The notes below the pieces were generated by a model. That model was not told where the DNA came from. It did no database searches and worked only from the letters and a program-made list of their open reading frames with translations. A stretch of DNA of 62,000 nt from Prorocentrum cordatum (Eukaryota > Sar > Dinophyceae > Prorocentrales > Prorocentraceae). The DNA lies in the NCBI GenBank assembly GCA_963575745.1, contig CAUYUJ010013892.1, forward strand, positions 5,001 to 67,000, read 5' to 3'. Positions 1 through 10,629 of this stretch are shown here, one piece after another (position 1 is the first letter of the stretch; each line of letters begins with the position of its first letter). The position numbers and the translations under genes are program-made.

Positions 1-900
1 GCTTCCGAGGATGGAAGGAGGGAGGCGTGCTCTGAGCATTTTCTTACGGTAGGTTCGCCGTGCGTCGGCCCGCGCAAAGGCTTTTGACACCGCGCCGATC
101 GTTCAAGGCTGAATCGATCGCGACCCCGATCGTTCAAGAAGGAATTCAATCGAGTCCACTGGGGGTTACCGTGTCGCACGGTGCTTCCGCGTCGCGGAAT
201 TCAACCTTGGACGCCTTCGCCGGCGTCGCCGGCGCGCCAACGCCGCAAAAACTGACCGTAGGGTGGAGGGCTTAGGGTGAAATCCAGATGGGCTTGCGCA
301 CCTCGAAACTCAGTCGTCTCGTGACTGGCAGACTCAAAGACCTCGAAAACCAGTCGAAACGGCATTTCAGATTTCACCCTTTGCCCCCCACCCAAAGAAA
401 ATGCCAACATCTGGCTCTCGCCCACGTGCCGCGCACCTTCGTCTCAAAAGTGGCCGACTGCTCCGCAGAAAGAGGTCGTTGTGTGAATGCTTCGGGGCAC
501 CGCAAGCAGGGTTCTGACTAACTGGGCTGTGGAATCCACAAAACCCTGCAGCCATGTTCGAAAGACTATTCATCAATCGCGCTCTCCCAAAACATGAGGG
601 GCAACGCCACCGCTTGCAACAATCCTGCCCCGAGGACCCTCACTTTTTAACATACTTTGCTCGCCGGAGTCATGCGCGACGACCCTAATGCATGGATTGC
701 CAAACGTATCCATGGATGCAGGGCGCCTCTTCTGCAATTTCGAGGTTTCGCATTCGACCTCCTCACTTGTTATGACTTCACGCGCGCTTCACTGATCGAA
801 TAGCTACACTGACGGGAGGCACTCCCTTTTAAACATTTGTCTCCCCAGAGGCGTCTGACAATTTAGGATCCTAAAGCTTTAACGTTCCAGCAAATACACG
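1..900. other. No gene seen; short local duplication
   Basis: All open frames here are short and mutually overlapping, and none has a recognisable motif. Around 94-157 there is a small imperfect tandem duplication built on CGATCGTTCAAG. Nothing else is supported. Confidence 0.6.
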
Positions 901-934
901 GTTGGAGAGCGGTTCATTCCCAGACCATGCCGTA

Positions 935-1540
935 TTCTTTCTCCTCCTCCTCCTTTTCCTCATCCTCCTCCTCTTCCTCCCCTCCTGCTCCGTCTCCTCC
1001 TCCTGCTCCTCCTCCTCCTCCTCCTGCTGCTGTTACTCCTACTCCCCTTCCTCTTCCTCCTCCTCTTCCTCCTCCTACTCCTTCTCCGTCCTCCTCCCCC
1101 TCCTCCTCCTCCTCCTCCTCCTGCTTCTCATCCTCCTCCTCCTCCTCCCACTCTCCTCCTCCTCCTCCTCCTCCTCCTCCTCCTCCTCCCCTCCTCCTCC
1201 TCCTCCTCCTCCTCCTCCTCCTCCCTCCTCCTCCTCCTCTTCCTCTTCCTTCCTCCTCCTCCCCCCTCCTCCTCCTCCTCCTCTCCCTGTCCTCCTCCTC
1301 CTCCTCCTCTCCTCCTCCCCTCCTTCTCCTCCTCCTCCCCCTCCCACTCCTCTCCTCCTCCTCCTCCCTCTCCTCCACCTCCTCCTCCTCCTCTTCCTCT
1401 TCCTCTTCCTCCTCCTCCTCCTCCTCCTCCTCCTCCTCCTCCTCCCTCCTCCTCCTCCTCCTCCTCCTCCTCCTTCTCCCCCTCCTCCTCCTCCTCCTCC
1501 TCCTCCTCCTCCTCCTCCTCTGCCTCCTCCTCCTGCTCCA
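935..1540. repeat. (CCT)n polypyrimidine microsatellite
   Basis: About 600 bases of almost pure CCT/TCC with scattered CTT and CTG variants. One strand is all pyrimidine, so triplex (H-DNA) structure is possible. The long serine, proline or leucine frames read from it are by-products of the triplet repeat. Confidence 0.95.
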
Positions 1541-1820
1541 GCTGTCACGGTTGCTCGAGCGATTTTGCTGGCAGCAGGCCAGACTTTGTCACAGCAACCA
1601 CAGCTGGGGGTTTCCTCGCATCCGCACCTCGGCGCGTAGCGAGCCGTGGCTGGGAGGTACGAAGATACTCGGCTGGAATCCTCAGAGCGCCCGCGGTGAC
1701 CGCCTAGAGGAAATGGTTTTTGCAGACAGGCCGCTCGATGTCATTCTGTTGGAAAATACTCAAGCGTGAGATCGGAAAGCAGAAGAACCCCTCCAGCGCC
1801 GAGTCCAAGGTCAGTGGGTC

Positions 1821-2893
1821 ATGGAGAGTAAATCCAGCCCTGGGCACTACACCAACGGCAGTACAGGTGGCGCTACCATTTTGCATCGGGCGTATCGTCT
1901 CAGCGACATCGTGAGAGTGTGGGCAAGTCTGCGTGGGGCGGGAGGAAGATCACTGGCGGTACGAGTGATGCACAACTGTCCGGACATCTGCTTGGTGGTC
2001 TTGGACTGCCCGCCCCAGCCGAGCTGGGCAGAGGAGGTGCCCTTCTACCTGGAGGCGACGTGTATCCTCGGCAAGTACCTGGACGAAATAATATGCAGCC
2101 TGCCCGCCCGCTGCTGTCCCATTGTGTACGCGGATGTGAGTGACGGCACAGGCTTGGGTCATAAGTCCTCGAAGTGGCAGTGCGTTGATGATGGGGTGGT
2201 TGCGGAGACGGCGGCTACGAGAGAGGCTCGGATATTCGGGGGAGGTGAGGCGGTGAGGTCTGAGCACCAAGACACCACCTGATGGTGGCGAATGCTAGAT
2301 ATGGGATCTGTCCAGCGTACTTCAATTCTGACGGAGACAGTTCCATGATTGACTTTATGTTCTTCCCGGCGCGCATGGCGGACGCAGTCGGCTACTGCCA
2401 CACTCTACGAGGGCTGGGAGCGCAACTCCAGGCGTTCAGGGGCCCGCCCCCGCAGGATCGCATCCCAATCGTGCTGCAGATTGATATGTCAAGGCGTTCT
2501 GGGCAGATCCAGCGGGCCCCGCGCGCGGAGTGGGGCAGGGGCAAGATTATGGATGCACTGCGAGGGGAGGGTGGCTTGAAGCGGGACTTCCTGCTGGCGG
2601 TCGAAGAACGACTGCGAGCGGAGGACTCGCAGTGGACAGGTATACCTCGCAGGGGGGACTCCCGATGTGTTCGTCGACTATATGAATCGGGTGCTTTGAT
2701 GAGGCGGGACGGCAGCTCTTCCGACCTGGCAGGAAGCCTCAGTACCAGGGCGATGCGGCACTTCGGCGTACATTACTTCGAAGGCGAGCCGAACTACGGG
2801 CAGCAAGGGGTTCTCTTTCGGCACAGAATGGCACTGTCTCGGGAGAGGAAACTACGGCGTCGCCCTCTCTCGACCAGGTTGAATCCGAAGTAA
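1821..2893 (+). pseudogene. LINE endonuclease (EEP/APE-type) domain, frameshifted
   Basis: This is the N-terminal endonuclease part of a non-LTR retrotransposon polyprotein; such enzymes nick target DNA to prime reverse transcription. The first frame (1821-2282) carries PIVYADVSDGTG at residues 100-111, which resembles the GDxND-type catalytic block of the endonuclease/exonuclease/phosphatase fold. After a frame change near 2282, the second frame (2282-2893) carries SSMIDFMFFP (residues 20-29), like the S-x-IDF/Y block, and then QDRIPI (residues 58-63), in the position of the terminal DHxP-type block. The order is right for the family. The frame change shows that it is not functional. The family call rests on motif order and on the reverse transcriptase that follows in the same orientation. 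Confidence 0.6.
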
Positions 2894-3480
2894 AGGAGGT
2901 CACCCACCGCCTTCACCAGCAGCGGCGCCAGGGACGGGCAGCGAAGCGGAGATACATGGAGGAGGAGATCGGGACGGCCCCGAGGTCTAGGAAGCTCGCA
3001 CTGGCCATGTGTCTCTCACGCGAAGCGGGACGGTGCAGATTCGGCCCACAGAAGGGGGGCGGCAGAGCCATCAGGGCGGCCCAACCTTCGCGGGCAGAGT
3101 GGCTAGAGGCGTGGCAGACCGCAGGAAGAAGCGGAGGCATTTCGGCGAGGGAAGTGTACCCACCTGAGCTCATCCAGACGACGGAAGGGGCTGCCCGATC
3201 TGACGGTGGCGATGGAGGAGTGCGCTCGGGCGGACGTAAAGAGGGTCTCGTGGGCGGTGCAGTAGGCGAATCGACGCCGAGCGGTACCTGAGCGTGCACC
3301 ACCAGTCGAACTTTGGCAGTTCTGCCTCCATCATGATAAACGATACGTGCGAGGACGATGGGGAGTCGGAGCTGACGCAGGAATTCCTGGCATGGCGACC
3401 TTCACGGAGGCGATGCTGGGGGGCTTTCGAATGATCAGAAGGGCGACGCGCACCCCCAGCCACTGGCACCGCAGCTCTGC
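2894..3480 (+). pseudogene. LINE linker between endonuclease and reverse transcriptase
   Basis: The stretch lies between the endonuclease and RT blocks and stays mostly open in shifting frames (clearest at 2956-3291). The product is rich in Arg, Ala and Glu (for example RKLALAMCLSREAGRCRFG) with no motif I recognise. Its position and strand fit the charged linker found between the two enzymatic domains of LINE polyproteins. At least one frame change is needed to reach the RT block. No independent function is claimed. Confidence 0.4.
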
Positions 3481-4430
3481 AGTCGGACTACGCAGGAGCG
3501 GTGCCCCAGGAGTGAAAAGGAAGCGGGTAATTCACGTCCTCGACCCCATGGGCAAGTGCTTCTACGCGGAGATCCGGAAAGTGCCAGCGGACATCACGGA
3601 CTATGGGTTTATCAAACGCCGCCGACGTGAAGGGCCGATCATGGCAGCTCAGGTGGTGGCCTGGCGTCTTCATCATTCGTGCCACACCTTCTCGACAAGT
3701 CAAGGACATGAGCAACGCCTTCGCGTCAGGCCACCACTCGCAGCTAGACGAAAAAATGAATTTGCACGTGGCCAATGATCTAGATGTCCCGCTGGCTATG
3801 CAACGATATAGGGAATCGCGGATGTGTTTGCCCACCACGGAGGGCCCCCCGCTGTGGCCTCAACCAGGAGAGGGCGGCACCATGGGGGACCCCTTCGTGG
3901 TCTCGCTGTTCAGGGGTACCTTCAGCAGGCATATCTTTACTTGAAGTATCGGGAAGCTCATTGCACGTCTCGGGCGCTCACGGCCGAGTGGAACGAAACG
4001 AAAGCAAACCTCAGTCTCCTCAAGTATGCAGACGACATCTGGAATGTGTATGGTTGAGTCTCGGTTCCAAAGGATTTCGAGTTCTTGAGATGGATGTGTA
4101 GCTCAGATGAGATTCTGGAGGAGATGGAGGAGGGGGGTGTTGGAGCAAATCGAAGCAAACAGGTCACGCTGTTCCACGTCTCGGGAGAAGGGAGCCTAAA
4201 GGTCAAACGCTGGCTGCGCCACCACGCCGCCCCCACCCTCGGAGGAGAACTTCACGAATGCACTCGGCATTTGGGGCCTCATATTTCGTTGTCTGGGATT
4301 GCAGGGCCTGAAGTGGCTCGTCGCAAGGAGGCGGCATCGGCTGGGTTCTACTCGATGGGAGGGCTCTGGGCTTTGAAGTGTCCTTGGAGGTGGACTTTGA
4401 CAATCCTGATCGGGCCCGTTCAGAATGCTT
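3481..4430 (+). pseudogene. LINE reverse transcriptase domain with YADD
   Basis: RNA-directed DNA polymerase of a non-LTR retrotransposon, in pieces. The blocks appear in the canonical order across several frames: a fingers-like segment near 3533-3670 (VIHVLDPMGKCFYAEI, then KRRRREGPIMAAQVVAWRL); DMSNAFASGHHSQLD from about 3705, in the position of the first catalytic Asp block; GGTMGDPFVVSLF at 3873-3911, resembling the GxxQGDPxxP block; and LLKYADDIWN with catalytic YADD at 4025-4036. The frame holding YADD meets an in-frame TGA at 4055-4057 and then continues (4085 onwards) into a thumb-like segment with NRSKQ, a G-rich turn and RRKEAA. Multiple frameshifts and the stop make it a relic. The YADD and GDP blocks together make the assignment fairly secure. 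Confidence 0.75.
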
Positions 4431-4436
4431 TATTAA

Positions 4437-5543
4437 GTGGTCTGGAGGCAAGCGGCAATGATGGTTACTCCTCAACAGTACAAGGATATGGACGCTCATC
4501 TGGCTCGTCTTTGCCGAGTGCCGCTGCAAGGGCGGGGCGCGTCTCAGGAGGGCGATCACAAGACTACGTGGTCGAATGATCAGGTGCGGCGATTCTGGAG
4601 ACTGGTGCCAAGCGCGAACGAATTGCTCGTGCGGCGCTTGAGCTGGCACCAGCAGGTGGCACGCTCTCCTGACAGCCATCACCAGCTCCTGCGTGCACTA
4701 TTTGGCCGTTTGCCTGCACTGGAGTTTGAGAGATACAAGCCGGCGCTCCTTGACCGCTTGACAAAGCATGCGCCCCCATGGGCTCGGCGTCTTCAGGACT
4801 TCCAGGAGGCTTGGAATATTATTGGGGAGGAGGCCCTCGTCATGGAAGAGCTCTCGGAGTTCCCCTGCAGGTTCGTGGACCCCGAGTTGGCGCCCGACTT
4901 TATCAAGATTGATTTCTCCGTGATCCGATCTGCCCAAATTCGTGCCCAAGTGCCTCCTCCAGGTTACGGGCCCCCTGAGATTCCTGTTCCAACTGCTCCA
5001 GAGGTCCCGCGGGAATTGGAGTGTGGATGGGTGGAGGAAGGTGGTAAAACATGTGAGGCTGTATTCCGTACTAAACGTGATCTCCTCAATCATCTGCGAG
5101 CAAAGCATCACGTCCGAAATGCGGGACACGTGCTATCTCCTACGAACAAGTGAGTGGTTTGCCATGCGGTTCCCAGTTCTAGACTGGTGGCGGGCAGTCA
5201 TCCAGCTCGGTCTTCGGTTCGGGGCTATTGTACTCCTGATGGGTCTCGAAAGTTCCATGCTCTTGTACCTGCTGATACCCTGCAGTGTCGAATATGCGGG
5301 GTCGAACAAGCCAATGTCGATCATCTGCGTAGCCATCTGGTCCAGCATGTTCCTCGGGAGATATTGCCTCATCGTCCCCGCCCTCAGTCGGACCGTCGAC
5401 GGCAGCAGCAGCATGGCCCTGCGGGGCGCACCAGCGTGGCCTGCGCTACCGACACAGTGGAGATGATCGTGGGGCGCCTCGTGTTGGCAGATTCCCGAGA
5501 GGCCCAGGACCTGGACGATGTCGTGCAAAAAAGTTCGAGGTGA
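4437..5543 (+). pseudogene. LINE C-terminal region with two C2H2-like fingers
   Basis: Continues the retrotransposon polyprotein after a frame change near 4430. The first part (4437-5153) encodes 238 residues, probably helical, ending in a C2H2-like finger: CGWVEEGGKTCEAVF followed by LLNHLRAKHH, that is two Cys then H-x3/4-H. An in-frame TGA at 5151-5153 interrupts the frame, which then stays open to 5543 and carries a second finger, CRICGVEQ followed by DHLRSHLVQH. C-terminal zinc fingers are common in LINE proteins and are thought to help nucleic-acid binding. With the TGA ignored, the two fingers lie in one frame, so a single ancestral protein is likely. Confidence 0.65.
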
Positions 5544-6216
5544 AAAAGGCGCCGCGGGCAAGGAGTACACGGTGATGCGCGAGAAGGTAAAGGCAGGAGG
5601 GCAGGTCGACCTCGAGAGCAGAAACTCCACACGTGGCTGTGTTCGCGGCGTCCATGAAGTGGTGGGGCACGGACGGGAATCTGAGCAAGAAAGAGTTGAC
5701 GGACGGTTTCGCCAGCATGTGGAAGGACGTGATCATAACCTTCCCCCCGCAGCGGATCGCTTCGTTGGTGCCGTACTTTCGGTGGAAGGCCTACAAGGGC
5801 AAGGCAAGGACGACCAGCCACAGCAGGTGACGACGGGCTCGGACGGGGGGGGTATTGTTATCTATGCGATCGAAGTGGCTCACGCGCACGGCCCCAAGCT
5901 GGCGGTGCTCCTGGAGGAGGCGATGCTGGACATGAAGGCGGTGAACCAAGACGGGGGCGGCTCCTCCAGGCCCTCGGTATCGGCAGCTCTCGAAGATGAT
6001 CAACATGTGAGGATGATCCCGAGCAGCCAAGCTGACGACAGTCTGAATGGCGAGAGTGAAGAGATGGAATATCGAGAACCTGGGCAGACCACGCTTCAAG
6101 TACGTAACTCGGCGAGTGAAACGGAGGTGCCTGCGGCTCGTTTTTTTTCGTCGACGGGGTTTGATTGGTCTTTGAGCGAGCGATTTAAGGCTTGCTGCTG
6201 GCCATGTCCCGCCTAG
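5518..6216 (+). pseudogene. Conserved tail after LINE fingers, two frames
   Basis: Protein-like sequence continues past the fingers but alternates between frames. The finger frame ends in REAQDLDDVVQKS near 5543. A second frame carries KEYTVMREKVKAGGQVDL. A third (5633-5830) carries SMKWWGTDGNLSKKELTDG and FPPQRIASLVPYFRWKAYKG. The second frame then resumes with VAHAHGPKLAVLLEEAMLD near 5875-5930. The smooth hand-over of plausible protein text between frames suggests one coding sequence damaged by indels. I do not recognise the domain. It may be the last domain of the LINE or an adjacent host exon. Confidence 0.45.
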
Positions 6217-6617
6217 ATCCCCCCGTCCGACGTCTCTTCCGACGGTTGCTCTCCCCAGACAGGCGCCCCGTGGGCGCGGTCGGGGTTCTCGTGGGAAAGG
6301 TAGTTCTCAGCCCCCCCCTCGGAGGCCCCCCTCGAGGCCGAATGCCTCTGTCGGGGGGGTCGCCTCTTCTCGGGGCGGTGCGTCAGGCAGCGGCGCCTGA
6401 TTGAGGGGTGGGGAAGCTAGCAAGGTGGGTCCTGGCCCTTGTGGCTCCACCGTGTTGGCGTCCCCCCTCCCTGATCGGTACGCCTATGCCGCGGCGCGTG
6501 CACGGCTCACACGCTTCGTAAACACGGCGAACATATTCGCCCCTCAGAATCCAGGCTTGCATTTTTTGGTGTTTCGAGGCTGAGCTGACGAGGGATTCCA
6601 TGAGCATGTGTGTCTGT

Positions 6618-6950
6618 CTGTCTCCTCCTGCTCCTCCTCCTCCTCCTGCTCCTCCTCCTCCTCCTCCTCCTCCTCCTCTTCCTCCTCGTCCTCCTCGTCC
6701 TCCTCCGCCTCCTCCTCCTCCTCCTCCTGCTCCTTCTCCCCTTCCTCCCCCTCCTCCTTCTCCGCTTCCTCCCCCTCCTCCTGCTCCTCCTCCCCTTCCT
6801 CCCCCTCCTCCTCCTCCCCTTCCTACCCCTCCTCCTCCTCCCCTTCCTACCCCTCCTCCTCCTCCTCCTTCTCCTCCTCCTCCTCCTTCTCCTCCTCCTC
6901 CCCGTCCTCCTCCTCACCCTCCTCGCCCTCCGCCTCATCACCTCCTCCTC
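6618..6950. repeat. (CCT)n microsatellite
   Basis: CCT/CTC repeat with regular CCCCTTCCTCC higher-order variants. The preceding 6217-6617 holds no supportable gene. Confidence 0.95.
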
Positions 6951-7149
6951 CTTGCCGTGGTCATCGTCCCCTCCCCGCCGTGGGCGAGGCGTGGCTCAGC
7001 ACCCCCGGCCGGCTGCCGACGGCGGCGCTCGCCACGGCCGCCCCCGCGGGCAGCGGGAGCCCGACCGGCGAGGCCGTGCTGGCGCGCGTCTGGAGCGGGA
7101 CCCTGTCCGGCGGGCGCTGGAGGGAGCAGCACAGGCAGCAATGGCAGGG

Positions 7150-7445
7150 AGGGAGGGCGAAGAAGGGCAGCAGGGAGGGGAGGGTGGAGCGGGATGGGGG
7201 AGGGGGGGGGGGAGGAGGGGAGGAAGGTGGGAGAGGGGGAGCAGGAGGGGGAGGAGGGAGGGAACGACGAGGGGGGGAGCGGTGAGGAGCGGGAAGAGTT
7301 GGAGGGAGAGAAGTGGCGACGGTTTCGCAGATCGCAACACCCGGGGACGGCGAGGTCCCGCTCAGATCTGCGCGGTGCCTCGCTCCGCTGGACCCGCCAG
7401 CAGCCCTCGAAAAACGGCGACGGTTTCGCAGATCGCAACTCCTAG
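7150..7445. repeat. GGA-rich tract and 24-bp direct repeat
   Basis: A purine-rich GGA/GGGGA tract spans about 7150-7310. It is followed by a direct repeat containing GGCGACGGTTTCGCAGATCG at about 7314 and again at about 7417, separated by roughly 80 bases. The repeat may be a target duplication or part of a small dispersed element. No gene is seen. Confidence 0.7.
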
Positions 7446-7469
7446 AAGCGCCCAATAGGCCCACGTGAG

Positions 7470-7770
7470 GGCACCAGGGAGCCCCCAAGAGCCCCAAGAG
7501 GCTTCCGGCCAGGGAGTCCCAAGAGGGCCTTCAGAGGCCTATTCTTCTTCCTCCTCCTCCTCCTCCTCCTCCTCCTCCTCCTCCTCCTCCTTCTCCTCCC
7601 TCTCCTCCTCTCTTGCTGTCCGGTGTTCCTCCATTTGGTACCAGAACGGCTGGGGGAACACATAGTCTAATAGCTTGACCAGACTTCGGCGGCACGGGCG
7701 ATTCCGGAGGGCAGGGGGCGGCGGTGATTCGCTGAAGCGTCTTCGATTCGCCACCCCCTGTGTTGATCAC
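7470..7770 (+). repeat. Composite repeat, copy 1
   Basis: Three parts in fixed order: a short degenerate CCAAGAGG array (about 7480-7540), a (CCT)n tract (about 7545-7610), and a conserved 3' block (about 7637-7753) containing CCAGACTTCGG, ACGGGCGATTCC and GTGATTCGC. The same order recurs at 7775-8010 and 9470-10195. Confidence 0.75.
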
Positions 7771-7774
7771 AGAA

Positions 7775-8010
7775 GACCCCAGGATGCCTCAGAGGGGGCT
7801 CTCAGAGACCCCACAGAGGCGGCCCCCATGAGGCTCCCAGGGAGCCTCCAGGAGGCCCCACGAGGGCCTCAAGAGGCATCCTCCTCCTCCTCCACCCTCG
7901 GGGGAATACGAAGTCCAATGGCTTGGCCAGCGTGTGGCCATACGGGCGATTCCAAACGGCATGGGGGGCGGCTGTGATTCGCCGCAGGTGTCTTCGACCC
8001 ACCGCCCCCT
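7775..8010 (+). repeat. Composite repeat, copy 2
   Basis: CCAAGAGG-like array (7780-7880), a very short CCT tract (about 7880-7895), then the conserved block (about 7903-7999) with ATGGCTTGGCCAG, ACGGGCGATTCC and GTGATTCGCCG. It directly follows copy 1. Confidence 0.75.
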
Positions 8011-8199
8011 GTTGATGTATCAAAGGGATGAATAGCATGGCGAATGAACGACTGTTTAGTCACTTGAAGGTGACATCCGGCCTCCAGCCCAGCGCGATGG
8101 CCATCATGAAATATTCACAACGGCCGGACAGTCCCCAATTATCCTGGCGAAAGACCCAACGACATGCAGTACCGCACTGTGGGTACCGACCGCTTTCGA

Positions 8200-9340
8200 T
8201 GGAGCACTTTCGGGGGCTACGAAACGTGAGGGATGTGCCGAGACGAGCGTGGTGGCGCCATGCGGGCGCTGCCACTGGGGCCTTCGCTGGAGCTCCCTGC
8301 GGTGCAACAAAACGTGCGAGGGGTGTGCCGAGACGGGTGCGGTGTTGCCATGCGGGCGCTGCCACCAGGGACTTTGGTAGAGCTCATCGTGGGGCCACGA
8401 AGCTAGAAGCTTCTTAGATGGTGTCCGTGTAGATCGGATGATCGCGCCGCATCGGCGACATCGGCGATGCATCGGCGATGCATCGGCGACGCATCGGCGA
8501 TGCACCAGCGATGCATCGGCGACATCGGCGGAGCATCGGCGGAGCATCGGCGCCGCCGGCGTGGAGGAAATCGGCTCTGCATCGAGCCGCATCGCCGATG
8601 CATCAGCGATGCGGCGCGATCCTCCGGCTCCATCTACTCGGACCCTATCTGGGGGACCTAGAGACACATGCGAGAGGTGTGCCGGAGAGGGCGCGGTTGT
8701 GCCATGCGGGCGCTGCTACTGGGGTATTCAGTTGAGCTCCCGATGGAGCCAAAAGACGTGTGAGGGGTGTGCCGAAACAGGTGCGGTCGTGCCATCATGC
8801 GGGCGCTGCCACTGGGGCCTTCGCTGGAGCTTCTATGAGGCAGCGAAACGTGCGAGGGGTGTGCCAACACTGGGCGCGGTGGTGCCATGCGGGCGCTGCC
8901 ACCAGGGACTTTGGTGGAGTTCTCTAACTGAGGTCTCGAAACGTGCGAGGAGTGTGCCGAAACGGGCGCGGTGGTGCCATGCGGGCGCTGCTACTGGGGC
9001 CTTCTGTGAAGCTCCGTGTGGGGCCACGAAACGCATGACGGGTGTGCCGAATTTGGTGCGGTGGTGCCAATCGGGCGCTGCCGTTGGAGCCTTAGGTGGA
9101 GCTCCCCATGGGACCCCTTAGGCGAAACGTGCGAAGGGTGTGCCGATTTGGGCGCGGTGGTGCCATGCGGGCGCTACAGCTGCGGCCTTCTGTGGAGCTC
9201 CTTATGTGGCCAGGAAACGTGTGAGGGGTGTGCCGAATTTGGCGCAGTAGTGCCATGCGGGCGCTACCGCTGGGGCCTTCGGTGGAGCTCCCTATGGGGC
9301 CACGAAACGTGTGAGGGGTTCGCCGAAACAGAGACATGCG
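8200..9340 (+). repeat. 90-bp tandem array A (Cys-rich in one frame)
   Basis: Units are marked by GTGTGCCGA followed by GTGGTGCCATGCGGGCGCTG. The marker recurs at about 8237, 8327, 8681, 8771, 8863, 8956, 9046, 9142, 9232 and 9322. Spacing is thus 90-96 bases except for one 354-base step caused by an inserted element. Since 90 is divisible by three, frames stay open. One frame gives a 30-residue repeat with CEGCAETGAVVPSCGRCHW, a C-x2-C-x9-C-x2-C pattern. Whether it is expressed is unknown; most units have lost one or more Cys. Confidence 0.85.
8421..8646. mobile_element. Hairpin/TIR element family D, copy 1
   Basis: The ends are inverted: GTCCGTGTAGATCGGATGAT at the left, and on the opposite strand of the right end GTCCGAGTAGATGGAGCC, both followed by GATCGCGCCGCATCG. 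The interior is a tandem of GCATCGGCGAT. It sits inside the 90-bp array A and breaks its period, so it inserted later. CTAGA occurs at both edges (a possible short target duplication). A second copy lies at 49688-49913. Confidence 0.75.
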
Positions 9341-9469
9341 GAGGGCACAAGCGATGTGGCAGGAGGGAGGAGGGGGGGCGGAGGAGGAGGAGAGGAGAGG
9401 AGAGGAGGACGCGGGGCGCTGTCTCTTAAACGCGGGCCCAACACCACAGGATGGTTGGGGAAACTTTCT

Positions 9470-10195
9470 CCGTGACGGCCAAGATGTCCTCCAAGATACC
9501 TCCAAGGCCTAATATGGCCTGCAATATCGTCCCAAGATGCACCCAAGACAGCGAAGATGGCGCCATGATGGTCCAAGATGCCCCCCATACGACCCTAGGT
9601 GCGCCCAAGACGCCCGCAGAGGGCTCCGGGAGGATCTCCAGGAGGCCAAAGCCATGATCGGATCACAACGAGACGACCCGAGAGGCCCCCAGGAGGCCCG
9701 CAAGGCGACCCAGGAGGAGGCACCCAGGACGGCCCTCAGGGGGCGCCAGAGACCTCCAAGACGGGTCTCTAGAGCCCAGAGGAGGGGACCACCGGAGCCC
9801 AGGGAGGGCCTCGAGGCGGGCTCCGAGGGCCAGGAGTTTCCCGAGAGGCCCCAAAGGAGGCCCTGGAGAGGCCCCCTAAGAGGCCCTCAAGCGGCCGCTC
9901 AGAGAGCCGCAGGACGCATCCGGGAAGCCTCCAGGATGGCCCCAAGAGGGCCTCCCCTCTTCATCCTCCTCCTCCTGCTCCTCCTGCTCCTGCTCCGCCT
10001 GTTCCTCCCTTTACTCCTCCTTTATCTTTCTCTCCAAAGTGACCCCCCAACGAGTTCCACTACGGCCGGAGGAACAAGCAATGCAATTTCTCGGCCAGAC
10101 TTCGGCCCAGCGTTTGACCTCATAGGCGTTTCTAAAAAGGTAGGGGCCGATGGTGATTCGCCGAAGGCGTCCTCGATACGACAAGTCCAACAAGA
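9470..10195 (+). repeat. Composite repeat, copy 3
   Basis: The longest copy. CCAAGATGG/CCAAGAGG-type array from about 9470 to 9955, a short CCT/CTG tract at 9958-10040, then the conserved block (about 10070-10178) with CGGCCAGACTTCGGCC and GGTGATTCGCCGAAGGCGTC. Long frames in the array read as Pro, Gln, Glu, Ala and Arg and are repeat-derived. Confidence 0.7.
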
Positions 10196-10629
10196 AACTT
10201 CCAAACGCGCTCGTCTGAAACACACGAAGACAGCACATGCAAAAATGTACCTTTCCGTGAGACCACCAGCGCATACGCGGAACATTAAGGCCAACTGAGG
10301 CTTCAAAGTTGCAGCGGACTGTGAATCCAGGTACGTCAAGGACCAACGAAACTTTAGGCGTCGTGGCCCCGATCACATCAGCCCTTGTCTCCCAACCCCC
10401 GTCTTCCCTTCCTCTTCGGGGAGGGGTTTGTCACTGTTCCGAAATCCGCCGACCCTGTCGGCGTGTGTGAGGGGCTTGTCTGTTCAAGTCGTCATCTCCG
10501 TCATTCGTTGGTCGTCGTCTCTGCCGTCCCCTTTCCCTGCCTCCCCCCCTTCCCTGCGCTCGTCGAAGCTCCCCCCTTTCCCAAGAACATCCTCAGCGCG
10601 CCAGCCAAAGCACAATTGAGCAATGTCGT
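10196..10629. other. No gene seen
   Basis: Short overlapping frames only, with no motif and no repeat that I can relate to another part of the window. Confidence 0.5.

Noticed and set aside
902-1769. Long Ser/Pro/Leu frames (also at 6.6-7.4, 11.1-11.6, 34.1-35.2 and 51.2-52.3 kb)
   Set aside because: All arise from CCT/TCC triplet repeats read in three frames on both strands. No non-repeat protein sequence is present.
9537-10298. Arg/Pro/Glu/Gln frames over the CCAAGAGG arrays (also 10.6-11.6 and 42.4-43.0 kb)
   Set aside because: Similar protein-like text is expected from the degenerate 9-11-base repeat, and frames change with its indels.
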